From contig JAEYUL010000134.1 in assembly GCA_023432565.1 (NCBI GenBank), forward strand, positions 1 to 5,240: a stretch of DNA of 5,240 nucleotides, written 5' to 3'. Positions 5,106-5,240 of the stretch are shown in pieces. A program made the translations under genes and the position numbers. This stretch comes from Actinomycetes bacterium. Its GTDB lineage: Bacteria > Actinomycetota > Actinomycetes > Actinomycetales > Cellulomonadaceae. The notes below the pieces were generated by a model, which saw only the letters and a program-made list of their open reading frames with translations, was not told the origin of the DNA and made no database searches. Positions within the stretch are counted from its first letter, which is position 1, and each line of letters opens with the position of its first letter.

Positions 5106-5240
5106 TCAGAACGCGCGCGTGATCATCGCGCGCTTGACCTCCTGGATCGCCTTGGTGACCTCGATGCCGCGCGGGCACGCCTCGGTGCAGTTGAAGGTCG
5201 TGCGGCAGCGCCACACGCCCTCCTTGTCGTTGAGGATCTC
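5106..5240 (-). CDS. sdhB: Succinate dehydrogenase iron-sulfur subunit SdhB, C-terminal fragment
   Basis: Only the last 44 codons and the stop are in the window; the rest lies past the right edge. The frame reads GVWRCRTTFNCTEACPRGIE followed by VTKAIQEVKRAIMTRAF. The spacing Cys-x5-Cys-x3-Cys-Pro is the C-terminal cluster-ligand motif of SdhB: by comparison with E. coli SdhB (Cys206, Cys212, Cys216) the first two hold the [3Fe-4S] cluster and the third the neighbouring [4Fe-4S] cluster. SdhB passes electrons from the flavin subunit SdhA to quinone at the membrane, in the TCA cycle and respiratory complex II. sdhA and the membrane-anchor genes would be expected further right. The C-terminus is complete, and the HEAT gene follows after 33 nt. 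Confidence 0.95.
   Translation of the reverse strand, partial: EILNDKEGVWRCRTTFNCTEACPRGIEVTKAIQEVKRAMITRAF

Overview
The window looks like ordinary chromosomal DNA from a high-GC actinobacterium. By eye G+C is above 70%, GTG starts are common, and codons end almost always in G or C. Protein sequences and gene order suggest the Micrococcales, perhaps a Cellulomonas-like genus; that placement is inference from memory, not a search. The DNA is tightly packed, with no gene-free stretch over 100 bases, and I see no rRNA, tRNA, CRISPR array, insertion sequence, attachment site or origin.

Left part (1-1550, plus strand): the 3' part of a membrane-anchored HtrA/DegP-type serine protease with a PDZ domain, then tatB, the Tat export subunit. 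In many actinobacteria these are the last two genes of a sigE-rseA-htrA-tatB envelope-stress locus, so sigma and anti-sigma genes may lie just left of the window. tatB seems to have its own promoter: TAGCCT ends 6 nt before the GTG start, the layout of a leaderless mRNA.

Middle (1623-4328, plus strand): trpS (tryptophanyl-tRNA synthetase); a 2H phosphoesterase of the 2'-5' RNA ligase family whose ATG overlaps the trpS stop (ATGA), so the two are probably translationally coupled; then a six-helix YihY/BrkB-family membrane protein. The last gene also appears leaderless, with the same TAGCCT-6 nt-GTG layout as tatB.

Right part (4344-5240, minus strand): a HEAT-repeat-like protein of unknown function with a strong Shine-Dalgarno, 33 nt downstream of the 3' end of sdhB (iron-sulfur subunit of succinate dehydrogenase). 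The sdhB fragment enters from the right edge and shows its last 44 codons. The HEAT gene is probably transcribed as a tail of the sdh operon. It converges on the YihY gene with 15 bp between stops, and an imperfect inverted repeat spans the junction.

I found no clear new system. The points most worth a second look are the paired leaderless promoters, the inverted repeat at the convergent junction, the trpS/2H overlap and the uncharacterised HEAT protein behind sdhB.
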